NCBI GenBank assembly: GCA_036874045.1
Contig: CM072335.1
Location: 21,273,501-21,337,500 of the forward strand
Direction of reading: 5' to 3'
DNA: 64,000 nucleotides
Origin: Cymodocea nodosa
Lineage: Eukaryota; Streptophyta; Magnoliopsida; Alismatales; Cymodoceaceae
How positions within the stretch are numbered: the first letter of the stretch is position 1; each line of letters opens with the position of its first letter. A program made the translations under genes and the position numbers. The notes under the pieces were generated by a model. That model made no database searches. It saw only the letters and a program-made list of their open reading frames with translations, and was not told the origin of the DNA. Shown here piece by piece: positions 43,614 to 53,872 of this stretch.

Positions 43614-45843
43614 TCACAAGTCTCTTTGTCTTCGAAAAATACTAGTCAGAATATCTGAAATTTGCCTTGCAATTTCTATACTTACTTTGTTTATCTGATC
43701 AATTACTACTTGATCTAAATCATTTTGTGAAACTTGTGATGGTTGTTATAAAAATTCAATATGTATGTCTGTATTTATACCTATATGTGTATCTGTATGT
43801 ATACTTGTATTTATATCTATATGTTGCTGTTGTTCTGAAAATTGTGTTGATTATTATTATTACTGTTGTGACTGAGTTTGTCAATCTTATTATTGTTGTT
43901 GTTGACGAGTTATAGGTGTATCTGCTTCCTAGTATTTTTGTAGTTCATTTGCAGAGAAAGATCTTGACTTTAATCTTTTCTATGACCAAGATGTAATATC
44001 TATTTGACTTGCCACAATTCTCAAAATCGTATCACCATAAAATAATTTACTCTACAAATGTAAGATATGAGAAACAAAAATATCATACCAGTTCACCTGT
44101 ATATGGTTAATTAATGCATATGTGGCATAAAGACAACATTTGCCAACTTCTACACTATGACCAAACCTCTAAAAGAATGAAGCATGCAGTATTTTTGCAA
44201 TAAAACGTGCTTGGCCATTTAAATCATTTAGTAATCTCATTGGATTGCTGGCAGTTGGATCTTGGGCTAAACTTTTAATGTCTCATCCCAATTGATAAAC
44301 CTATTTTCTTTTTGATAATTTAACTCCTTCATTTTTCAGACCAAGTACTTGATAAAGTAAATCTGGAGTTAAATATATGTCGTAGTCTTGTATATTGGAG
44401 ACATGAATACCTTCTTCCACTATTAAGTTTGAGTAAAAACAACTTATAAGTTCTGGTATAACAAGATGGCCTAGCTGTTGTGGAAGAAGAGTCAGCAAGC
44501 CTTGAAATTTAAACATTTCTCGTATATGTGTCATCCCTTTAAACTTAACTGGTATTGAATATAAAACTGTAAAAGTTTTATATGTCTGAAATTTTTGATA
44601 ACAGGAACTATTTCTGAACCATAATAATGTATGTTCGTCTAAATTCTATTTAGGATTAGGTATTTTCCTATCATGATGTTCTGATCTAAGACTTGTTTCA
44701 ACATTATCAATAGTATCTAAATTTTCAAATCTTTCAGAACTAGTGGAATTTTCATCAAAGCTAGTATAAATGTCTGAAATATTTGGTATTGTTGTATCAA
44801 TAATCTACTGAAATTCCTCTATTTGATCTGCTTGAAACATATTAGTAGCAATAGTCTTTGTATTAATCTGTCTATCAGCAACATTTATGTCTATGATTGA
44901 TCTATACAACAACTGTCTCTGTAGGAAAGAATGTTCTATAATAGATTCATTCTATATTTCTGAAATTTCTATACTTGAGACATTGGTAGTGTTATATTCT
45001 ATTTGTAACTATATAGTTTGTTGATTATATACATTTATCAACAAATATACTATATACTGTAACAGACATAACCACATGTATAAACTGTAGTATAAGCAAC
45101 TATACCAAAAATCAAAAGTTTTTATCCAATACAGTAAGAGGAAGAATATTTGTACATTCCTCTTTAGATGAAATATTTTCAACATTCATAAACTCGATAT
45201 CTATGTCATCAAAAATATCATCAAAATTGATATCATCTGTATATGTATCATTAAAATTTCCTATATATTCTCTTTCCATAGGAAAAGAATGTGTGTTTGC
45301 AGTATGATGTGAAAAACTATCTATTGTATGAAAAGAAATATTATGCACTAATGTGACACAATACCTTAGAGTGTATGCGTGCAATCCGATATTTGTCACA
45401 TCTGCTGGGATTCTTGACACAAAAGTCTGTCCAGTTTCTGCAATGGAACATAGTTTTCCATTTTTCAATGATTCTTCTCTTTGTTGCAATATGCCTTGTA
45501 CACCTACAGTCAATCCAAAATATTCTAATGTCTTCTTCTTTTTCCGACTATATGTTTGTAGTGTTTCTAGTTGTTCAGGAGATTCTAAAATTTTCTTAAT
45601 TTCTCTTGTTAAAGGCACTTGTGGTCTTGATGGTCCTTCACCATGATGCCTAGGTTGTAATAATGGAATATAGAGTTTTAAGCTCTTAACCTCTGTCATT
45701 TTTAGTTGATAAACTTTTTGTTCTTCACTTCGAAGACCCATTTTCCAAACGGTAGTTTTCTATTCATCAATAAATTGTTGAATGTCATTTAAAATAGTCA
45801 GGGGAAAATAATGTTAGCAATACAAAGATTCTAATTCCCTGTT
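43614..45843 (-). pseudogene. Accessory ORF of copia B2, N-terminus missing
   Basis: Blocks match the A-family ORF: MGLRSEEQKVYQLKMTEVKS (45741; A has MGIRSKFDKEYRMKCAEIAF), REMFKFQGLLTLLPQ with ELISCFYSNLI (44525-44420), LTPDLLYQVLGLKNEGVKL (~44370), ARFIAKILHASFF (~44200), NHIQVNWYDIF, SKLFYGDTILRIVASQ (~44050), and the end QISDILTSIFRRQRDL before TGA at 43614. Near 43757-43825 a tandem repeat adds alternating Ile/His/Asp/Asn/Thr residues (HIDINTSIHTDTHIGI), then a Gln run. Interrupted by stops. The first ~60 residues are replaced at 45843 by duplicated LTR sequence. Function unknown. Confidence 0.75.
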
Positions 45844-46021
45844 GACAATTATACTTAAAGAATATTATTTAAACTTATTTAAAAACTTTAATAAAACATA
45901 TATCATCGAAACAAAATTCCTAACAATCTCTCCATTTTTGATGATGTCAAAACCTAATAAGTCAAATAATCTATCTTTTCTCCCTTTTTTGGTGTTATAA
46001 AAAAGTAAATAATCTATCTTC
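45844..46021 (-). repeat. Duplicate of the B2 LTR start, PPT and flank
   Basis: About 178 bp matching 43206-43383 at close to 90%: LTR start, PPT ('ctaacaatctctccatttttgatgatgtc'-like), and the second tract. It lies in the same orientation, beyond the broken N-terminus of the accessory ORF, and ends at 'ctatcttcatgtgagc' where retroelement sequence stops. The ORF 46062-45865 is an artefact of this segment. Confidence 0.8.
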
Positions 46022-48590
46022 ATGTGAGCTTGCCGCAACCTGAGAAACTTTTGGATTTTCAATTAATGTAATTTTATATTTTTTTCATTTCATTATTCTT
46101 ATGTATATTTTTTAATAGTAAATAATGTCACAATAGTATATTAGTATAAGATAAATTATCTAGTTGTAAACTTGTAATGTAATTATCTTTTGAATTATAT
46201 ATATATATATTTCAAATTTCCATAACCTATCTGCTAATGTGAATGCCAAGGGTTGATTGGTTGGTAGAATGGTCAACCATTCATATGCAAATTGCAATGT
46301 GCTAACTACGGACGATGCGAAAATTGCTAAAATTGTCCATTGTGTGGTTCGTGTGCGAAAGTCGGACTACCGAAACTCAAATAGTTAGACAGTGCCCACC
46401 ATGCTAGTGTGACCTCACTCCTAAGAGCAAGCGAGCATCTAAGTCACTCGGGCGATCAGCCTAGTTCGTCCTCATTGCAAACCATAGTGGCAAATGATGA
46501 CGAAACCAAAGAAGAGGACTTTCAAGAAGTCCGTCTAGCTCTCCAATGGCCCACTCCATTTCAACTCAGCCCCTAGGTTCCAGTAGTCCGTCCAATGGCT
46601 TGCCAACGCCAGCCTCCCTCCAAGCTTTCGGCCTCCGACAGTCCCACCTCCCTCCCTTTGACGGCCCCTAGCAGTTGGGCCTTGGCTCCCTTGTGGCTCG
46701 CCTACCTAGTTGCTACCTATGCATTCTCCCATAGCTAGGTTGGTCCTTCGGCCTAGCAGGAAGGCTCACAAGCCACGACTTGTAGTATGATCAACTATGT
46801 CATTAATCGACAGAATACACATGGGTTTATGCCAATAGGTTGTGCTTGAGTTGCATCTATGACCCGTCATACTGGTCTGGCTTGGCACAAATAATGATTG
46901 AGCTGACAGCTATTCGGCATAATTTGTTGACAACTTTGAGCGTTAACAAAGACCTTATGTTTAATGTATAATAGTTAGAATATTAGTGAAAAAGAAAAAT
47001 GAGGATACCTTGTCATGTCCTCAATGAAAATAGTGAGGATCGGAGTTGTCTTCGTTGTAATGTTCTTACGAAACTTTGCGAGGATATATGCATAGCCCTT
47101 GCAAAGCGTCATCGTAAATTTGTCTTTTCATGTAGTGGATTGTTTTTATTTCCCTAAGATTACTTGACGAATTAATGGTAATTATCTGACAGATTGTTGT
47201 AGTTTAAGTAGATTCATTAGGTTTGTTTTCTTAGAAATAAATTTAATTAATAATTATCATTTTATTTTAGAATTTAAATTTGTCTCATTCTCTCTTATGC
47301 ATGCGTGTCTACAAGACTAGCATATTATACATGCATATATACTATATGCTTTAGTCTTGTCTTTTATTTCTCTAAAGTGGAATTATTCCAATAGTCAACA
47401 GACTACCATGATCACTCCCTAACATCATCCACCACACTAACAATGGAAAAATGAGTTAATCTTTAGCCTATTACGATGGAAGGAACGAATCTTTTTCATT
47501 GATAATATTGCATGATTTTTTCATGATAATATTGCATGATTTTTGCATTCATTATGATTTGAATTTTGGTGCAAACTACAGGTATTATCATCCTTGGTCT
47601 ATAAACTTGTTTCAGTTCATCGCCAACATGACTCTTGACAACATCATTTACCACGCCAATAATATAATGACAATATTGACTCTAATAACTTAGTTAATCA
47701 ACTATAAAAATTCAAAAATCCGTATCCTCACACTTTTTGTCATCAATAGTACCATATATCGTCATATGAAATAATCAATAATACTCTCGCGTGAATGTGA
47801 AGTTGATTCGTAATAACGATATCTGTAGTCTTTTTTAAGATTCTGAATGTAAAGAATACAAAAACACTATCAATATAAACAAAATTAGCAATTTCACAAA
47901 CTACTATATATCATCTTATTTTGTTAACCCCATTAATTTCTTAGCTAAGAAAGCAATGTGAACCAGAAGAAGGCCAAATGATTCCATTGACTAAGTGGAA
48001 AGCGAATGCACCATTTTCCTTATATGTCGTGACAAGAAAGTCTTTTGCGCACATATTTTGCTGTGTGTGTGTGTGTGTGAAAGATGATGATAATCCACTA
48101 TTGTCACACCAACCCCTAGCAAAAATGGCTTCTGATTGTCCCACCTAATCGCAAAGTTCTAATACAGTTTTTTTAAAATGCATTATATGTGATGACAATG
48201 TTGACATTAATTTATGTTTTCTCAGTTATCTTCATTAGTTTTTGTTTCGAAGCTTCTATACTTAACATGTTAATTGTACGTTGGTTGTTCAGTTGTTTTC
48301 ACCAGTCATTTCTTGTGAAATTTTTTATTTTTGATAATAAGTAAAGAATTTTATCATATATTAAGTTCCTTCTCTACAATACGAGATTTTTTAAACCTTA
48401 TCATAAGCTAATCTTTCTAATATCGTGGAATCTCATGTTGTTTGAAGATCCACACATTTATGTGTGTTCCTTGGTATTGTTCTAGAGATTAACAAAGAAA
48501 GCACTCCTTGGTAAGATTAGACCAAGAATTCCTTTACCATTTTCTTCAACAATAGGACCTTTTTTGTTTATTTACACGGGGACATTCTTT
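46022..48590. other. Intergenic region upstream of CCR
   Basis: No supported gene. 46240-46900 is GC-rich and Pro-codon rich in translation ('cctccctccaagctttcggcctccgac' style) without any continuous ORF or motif I know. 46195-46210 is a short (TA)n run and 48063-48080 a (TG)n run. 'tgataatattgcatgatttttcat' is duplicated at 47496-47540. The ORFs 47499-47693 and 48144-47941 are not supported. Confidence 0.45.
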
Positions 48591-48615
48591 CCCAACCACT
48601 TACATCTCTACTCCC

Positions 48616-48622
48616 ACCTACC
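48616..48622 (+). promoter_or_regulatory. AC element (ACCTACC), candidate lignin MYB site
   Basis: ACCTACC lies 285 bp before the CCR start codon; 'cccaacca' is 20 bp further upstream (48591-48598). AC-rich elements of this form are bound by secondary-wall MYB factors in phenylpropanoid promoters, including CCR. The motif is exact; its use here is inferred from the gene downstream. Confidence 0.6.
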
Positions 48623-48709
48623 TGTGTTTGATCTGATATTTTCTGCCTTCCTGCACATGTTCGAATGAAGTCCTCCTGCTACCAGTTAATGAGAAACACG
48701 GTCAAGATG

Positions 48710-48781
48710 GTTAGTTTCCTTTTTGACATTTTTTAATTGATGAACGATGCACACAAATTAACCATGAATTAATTTTTGCAG
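48710..48781 (+). other. Possible intron in the CCR 5' leader
   Basis: 'aagatg|gttagtttcc' resembles a 5' splice site and 'aatttttgcag|atc' a 3' splice site, 72 bp apart. Either way, ATGs at 48667 and 48690 lie upstream of the CCR start and would act as upstream ORFs if included in the mRNA. Short for a plant intron, and transcript evidence is lacking. Confidence 0.3.
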
Positions 48782-48906
48782 ATCTTCACCATACCAACTA
48801 CTAACTCCTCCTATAAGAAGACCACAGCAAATAGCATCGTCCCAAATCATCCACTCTTCTCCACCGGCCTCTTCTTCTTTGTGTGCGACAAGTACTGCTG
48901 TATAAG

Positions 48907-50920
48907 ATGCCATTGGATATCAACGGCTACGCTGTCGCGGGTAGCCAAGCGGTCTGTGTCACCGGCGCCGGTGGTTTCATCGCCTCATGGCTGGTGAAGC
49001 TCCTCCTTGAGAAAGGCTACACCGTCATGGGAACGGTCAGGAATCCGGGTAGTCTAAATTAAGTCTTTTCTTCTCTTCAGTACCTTTTGCATTAATTCAC
49101 TGTCGTCTAACGTACGTTTATAACGATGCAAATTCTTATTATATCATTCACGTATATAAGAGGATCCAAAGAACAAGCATTTGAAAGAACTAGAAGGAGC
49201 AAAGGAGAGGCTCCTCCTTTGCAAAGCCGACCTCCTCGAAGTCGACAGCCTCTATGGCGCAATGGCCGGCTGCCGTGGTGTTTTCCACACCGCTTCCCCT
49301 GTTACAGAAGACCCGGTGAGTTACTAGCATGCACGCACCGCCTTCCTTGCTAATCTTTCGGGGCAAGATCAATAATTCTAAACCTGCGTACGAGTATGTA
49401 ATTTAATTACTTGTTCTTGTAGGAGAGCATGCTTGAACCAGCAATCCAAGGCACGAAGAATGTGATAATGGCAGCGGTAAAGGTTGGCGTCCACCGTGCG
49501 GTGTTCACCTCTTCCATTGGAGCCGTGCACATGGACCCCAACAGAAACCCAGAGCAAGAAGTAGACGAATCATGTTGGAGTGACCTAGACTACTGCAAGG
49601 ATAGTGGAAACTGGTATAAATCTTATTATATATAAAATAAAAAATACCATTACAAAAATGATCTAATATCTTCGTTAGAAAATCTCTCCTATATATATAT
49701 ATGACGATTTATGTATGACGATTGGGAATATTTGATTTCCTGCGGGCATTTGTATTCCTTTTTTAAAATTTTGAACAGGTACTGCTACGGGAAGACGGTG
49801 GCAGAGCTAGTGGCGTGGGAAGTGGCGAGGGAGCACGGGCTGGACCTCGTCGTGGTGAACCCCGTCCTGGTGATCGGACCGCTCCTCCAGCCGACGGTGA
49901 ACGCCAGCACCATTCACATACTCAAGTACCTCAACGGCGCCGTCAAGACTTTCGCCAACTCCGTCCAGGCCTACGTCCATGTCCAAGACGTGGCCAGGGC
50001 TCACGTCGCCGTTTACGAGCGTCCCGCCGCCTCCGGACGGTATATTTGCGCCGAGAGCATGCTTCATCGAGGAGAGGTTGTTGAAATCCTCCGGACGCTC
50101 TTCCCACAGTACCCCATCCCCACTAGGTACGTACAAGTTAAAAGGAAAAATATTATGTCTTCGTTAAAGATAAGATATTTTTACTTCAAATAATTTTCAA
50201 ATGCAAAAACCATTAAAGTCAAGAAAAATGTAACCACAGGTTCTTTTTTTTCTACATTTGTGGATATTTTCCTTTCAAATTTCACGCTTTCTGGTAGAAA
50301 ATAAGGCGAAAATAATTTAGGAAGAGACTTTTTCGAAAGGCCCACAAAGATGTATTCATCTAGAAAGAAAAGAAAAATAAATAAAATAAACTACCACGCA
50401 GAAAAATACTAAAACATAGAAAAATGGAAGAACAAATAAGGATCAAAATTAATATAGCTGGCAACTGAAAATTCACCTGATAATATACCATTAATATTGT
50501 TTATGCAATTATATTCGATCATGTTCTTGGTTCGATGGCTTAATCCTTCAAGAAATTTCCTTAGTCCATCTCACTTTTTCTGCACATGCATCCCATGTTT
50601 GTTTTCGTTATTGGTAATATTTTTGTTTGAATTTAAAATAAAAATTTCCTTTTTTTCATAATTCTTAAAAGATATATTAAACGAAAATCCAACTACTTTA
50701 TTTGTGTTAGATCTCACATCGATCCCATGTCTTCTGAAGGTGCAAGGATGAGTTGAACCCATGGGTGAAGCCCTACAAGCTGTCAAACAGGAAGCTCAAG
50801 GACGACATGGGGCTGACCTTGACGCCGGTGAAGGAAGTTCTCTACGAGGCCGTCAAGAGCCTTCAAGACAACGGCCACCTTCCTCTCTTAGCTTCTGTTG
50901 ATCATCGTGCTGACGCCTGA
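48907..50920 (+). CDS. CCR: Cinnamoyl-CoA reductase, five exons, 338 aa
   Basis: Reduces feruloyl-CoA and related hydroxycinnamoyl-CoAs to aldehydes with NADPH, the first committed step of monolignol synthesis (cytosol). Exons: 48907-49048, 49161-49315, 49423-49613, 49779-50126, 50740-50920; all introns are GT-AG and the joined frame has 339 codons with stop. Rossmann motif [20 protein letters not shown] at residues 18-37; RNPEDPK keeps the R(x)5K NADP signature; the Ser region is FTSSIGAV; the family signature NWYCYGK (catalytic Tyr/Lys) spans the exon 3/4 junction. [16 protein letters not shown] and HRGEVVEIL match substrate-site regions of true CCRs. Length and 5-exon layout are typical. 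One oddity is Met in [10 protein letters not shown] where CCRs usually have Arg or Lys. No disabling change seen; probably functional. Minor uncertainty: start codon. Confidence 0.95.
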
Positions 50921-51189
50921 CCGGACAACCCTGGCACATAAGATCTTGCTCGTTGCATGCTGCCACGATCATCGCGTTCCTGGTCCTAACAAAGGAAGTC
51001 CTTCTGCAAGATATAAACTACTGCGCATTGAAATTATCTAATTTATGTACGTATATGTACTTTCTTAGCACCTACATATATCTTTCCATCATGTATTATT
51101 TTAGTTGAGTGTGATAGAGTGTTAAGGACGTTAATTTGTTTGTGCTTTGTATGAATGTGTTCAACTATCTATGTTTTGCACATATCACT

Positions 51190-51226
51190 GAGAGAGAGTG
51201 TGTGTGTAGAGAGAGAGAGAGAGAGG
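51190..51226. repeat. Compound GA/TG microsatellite
   Basis: (GA)4 - (TG)5 - (AG)9 run 270 bp after the CCR stop codon. A likely length polymorphism between individuals. Confidence 0.9.
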
Positions 51227-51236
51227 AATGGCGTTC

Positions 51237-51416
51237 TTAGGTTTCATTTAGTTGATCATAATCTTAAATTAAATTATAATAATTTGTGAATTAGATATAT
51301 ATTGATTATAAAATTATAATGATAAAGACTTAAATATTGTATTTTAATTGAGAAATATGATTCAATTATATTACATTATAATACACATGAATTACGGATA
51401 ATCAAATATGTCCTTA
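51237..51416. mobile_element. Possible Tourist-like MITE
   Basis: TTA at 51237-51239 and TTA at 51414-51416 flank 174 bp of AT-rich DNA. Its ends (GGTTTCATTTAGTTGATC inward from the left, GGACATATTTGATTATCC from the right on the other strand) form an imperfect inverted repeat with about two thirds matching, mostly transitions. TTA duplications are the PIF/Harbinger pattern. Not proven. Confidence 0.4.
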
Positions 51417-52042
51417 ATGATAAATGATTTCGAGCCCTTGTAGTGTATAGATTATCATGTAAGCGTGAGCTAAGAGTGGGTATGTTTTAGATTAGTTTGT
51501 TTTGATTCGAAAACTATATATTAATTCAACTATGAAAATTGGTTATAACGTTTTTGAACCAAGACGAACTATTTCATTCAATTGAGACTAACTACACCAA
51601 GCCATTCAAAATTAGTCCTCTTTAACTTATGACTTAGGTTGTTCATAATTAAAACACTGCAATTATTTAACATATGAAATGTATGAGATATGTAAGTTTC
51701 CTTAGAACATTTCAAACTCATAGGAAAAAAACAGAAGACTAGGTTGGTTGCTAAGGATTTGACTTTTTTAATTCTTTAGTCATGTTATCAAGCCTACTAC
51801 CATTCATGCCGTGCGTATTAAGTGTTTTCTATTTACGAAAGATACGAGACCTTTGCGTTATACTAAAATTAAGATTATCATTTTATAATAAAATTATGTT
51901 AAATAATTTTATATTCTATTCATATCTACATCATATTAATGTTTTATTATATTATTAGTATTAATAATGTAGAAATAATTGAATTATATAAAAATAATAA
52001 ATAAATAAGTATATTATGTTGAATTTCAAACAAACCTTTCTA

Positions 52043-52805
52043 GTTTGACTCATAGGCACGATACTAGAACGCTTGCACTCTCAACCTTACCAAATCTATA
52101 AAGAGAAGAGAAGAGAAGAGAAGAGAAGAAAATCACACTCACAAGAACATAGGAATGTACATGGTTCAACAAGCAACCTATGTCCACTGGAGTTTAATGT
52201 TTTCCATGAGTTTTGGCACAATCGACTATATGTCTTACAATCTCATCAAGACTTATATACTACCCAAAACCTAGGGTTAATAGACCTTAATTACAATAGA
52301 ACCATTTAATCAGTATAGGAACCCTCCGAAAAAGCCTCATCTTCAAAGCCTTTCAACAAAACTTTTCAAAAATTACAGCATTTTCGAAACCTTTCGATCT
52401 TAACTCTTTAAAGAAACACTTTCTGCACCTATCAAAGCTATCAGGTACTTTATCTAGGTCTTTTGGTGAAACTCTCTAAAAGAGTAAGTATTTTGGAAGG
52501 TTTAAATTGAAACCTTCCAAATGCTTTTTAAGTTCTTTACGAATTGACACCTTCCATTTTAAACTATCTAAATCACTCCAAGTCTTTACATACTTTCAGG
52601 CATAACATTCCAAAGACACCCAAATCTACTTTAACTCCATTTCGAAATGTTTCGATCGAAACCTTCTAAAAACTCTTGTCATTCAGAAGGTCTAGACTGA
52701 AACCTTTTGAAAGCACATATCTGTCAAAACGTTTAAGTTGAAATCTTCTGATAGGTGGTGGTGCATCTTGTGGCATACTCCACACCTATACCACTTAACT
52801 CAACA
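52043..52805 (-). repeat. Probable LTR of the Tork-like copia fragment
   Basis: The 3' boundary with the PPT at 52805 is clear (minus strand ...AAAGATTG|TTGAGTTAAG). The far end at 52043 (…GAGTCA) is a guess. It contains an AGAAG pentamer run at 52096-52130 and several 'cttccaaaa/ttttggaag' type inverted pieces (for example 52494-52522). Confidence 0.5.
52096..52130. repeat. Pentanucleotide repeat (AGAAG)n
   Basis: About six copies of AGAAG/GAGAA in tandem. It gives the short ORF at 52073-52309 its KEKRREEKRR start, which is not a gene. Confidence 0.85.
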
Positions 52806-52829
52806 ATCTTTCACTTAGAGTCTAACACT

Positions 52830-53872
52830 AGGATCAAGTGAATTCTATACTCTTGGCTCATAATTTGTCATGCAACTACAGCTCAAAAAATATCACACCA
52901 TGTCCCCTTTTTATCAGTTATCTAGGAGACCAACTAAGGCCATACACAACCTTAATTTCTATAGATTTAGAACTTTGGTTAACATATCTGCAGTATTTTT
53001 AGTGTCAACAAACTTCTACAGATCTAACATGTTCTCCTCTATCTCTTTCCTTATGAAATAAAACCTCATTCTCATATGTTTGGACCTTAAATGAAATTTA
53101 GGGTTTTCAACTAGGTAGATAGCACTTTGATTGTCATAGAATAGAATGCTTCTTTTCTATCTGTGCCCTAATTCAGTTAGAATATTTTCTAACCAGATTC
53201 TCTCCTTAGTTGCTTCTACAACTACAACATATTCAGCTTCTATAGTTGAGAGTGCAATAATACTTTGTAGCTTGGACCTCCAACTAGTTGCAATACTTCT
53301 TATGCAAAATACATAACTTAAAGTACTTCTACTTTTGTCCACCTCTCCTCTTAGATCAGTATCACAGTAACCAATCAATTCAATTGAACCTTTCTTAAAG
53401 CTCAAATCAATGTCTAGGGAATATTTAAGATATCTAAGTATCCACATTACAATAAACCAATGCTCAGCTCCTAGATTCGCCATGTGTCTGCGAACAACTC
53501 CCACTACATGGGATATATCTAGTTTAGTACATATCATGGCATACATAAGACTTCCTACTACTGAAGCATATGGAATCTTGGACATTTCAGTCCTTTCTTT
53601 TTCAGTCCTAGGAGACTGATCTTTGGACAACTTGAAGTGAACTCCTAGAGGTAATTCAGTCTTCCTTTCCTTTAAGATGTTGAATCTTCTAAGTACCTTT
53701 TCTAAGTACTTCTTTTGATTTAGTCTTAGTGTACCAGCCATTTTATCTTGGATGATTCTCATGCCCAAGATTTGTTTGACTTCTCCCAAGTTCTTCATGT
53801 CAAATTCTTTTGATAGTTGTCTCTTTAATTGCTTAATCTGTTCCATATTTGAATAAGCAATCAATATGGAAA
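52830..53872 (-). pseudogene. Copia RT C-terminus and RNase H
   Basis: Open from 53864 to 53157 (235 residues): AYSNMEQIKQLKRQLSKEFD, LGMRIIQDK, LNQKKYLEKVLRRFN, YASVVGSLMYAMICTKLDIS, and RNase H with IGYCDTDLRGEVDKSRST, WRSKLQSIIALSTIEAEYV and ERIWLENILTELG. Further on, interrupted frames show LFYDNQSAIYL, HLRSKHMRMRFYFIR and NTADMLTKVL. The catalytic YVDD lies just beyond the break at 53872. Better preserved than the other elements, so perhaps younger. Confidence 0.88.

Larger units (their letters stand above)
42045..46021 (-). mobile_element. Ty1/copia element B2 (minus), fragment
   Basis: Reading the minus strand: partial LTR/PPT duplicate (46021-45844), accessory ORF (45843-43614), PPT (43300-43287), 3' LTR (43286-42045). 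Gag and pol are absent. LTR ends (TGTTAGGAATTTTGTTTTAAT) place it in the family of copia B at 14383. It abuts copia A RT on the left. Confidence 0.82.
50921..52042. other. CCR 3' flank and AT-rich intergenic DNA
   Basis: No gene. No clear AATAAA follows the stop within 250 bp. It contains a (GA)n/(TG)n microsatellite at 51190-51226, a possible MITE at 51237-51416 and a very AT-rich end (51860-52020). Confidence 0.5.
52043..53872 (-). mobile_element. Second-lineage Ty1/copia fragment (minus): RT end, RNase H, 3' LTR
   Basis: A copia fragment with pol wording unlike families A-C. Minus strand: RT C-terminal half and RNase H (53872-52860), polypurine tract (52820-52806) and an LTR-like region (52805 to about 52043) starting TGTTGAGTTAAGTGG. 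It is cut at about 53872 inside RT, where plus-strand copia A2 begins. 'YSNMEQIKQLKRQLSKEF' and 'DMKNLGEVKQILGM' suggest a Tork-like lineage (from memory). Confidence 0.8.

Noticed and set aside
43667..43915. Plus-strand ORF with repeated Leu/Tyr/Val, looking like a membrane protein
   Set aside because: It is antisense to the Gln/Ile/His-rich end of the copia B2 accessory ORF; the hydrophobicity comes from translating that repeat backwards.
48616..48622. A TATA box and a mapped transcription start for CCR
   Set aside because: Several AT-rich hexamers lie upstream but none is well placed relative to the AC element; not reported as a feature.
49807..50136. Minus-strand ORF of 109 residues and plus-strand ORFs of 89 and 62 residues over CCR exon 4
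   Set aside because: They are shadows of the GC-rich CCR exon in other frames; the CCR frame has family motifs, the others have none.
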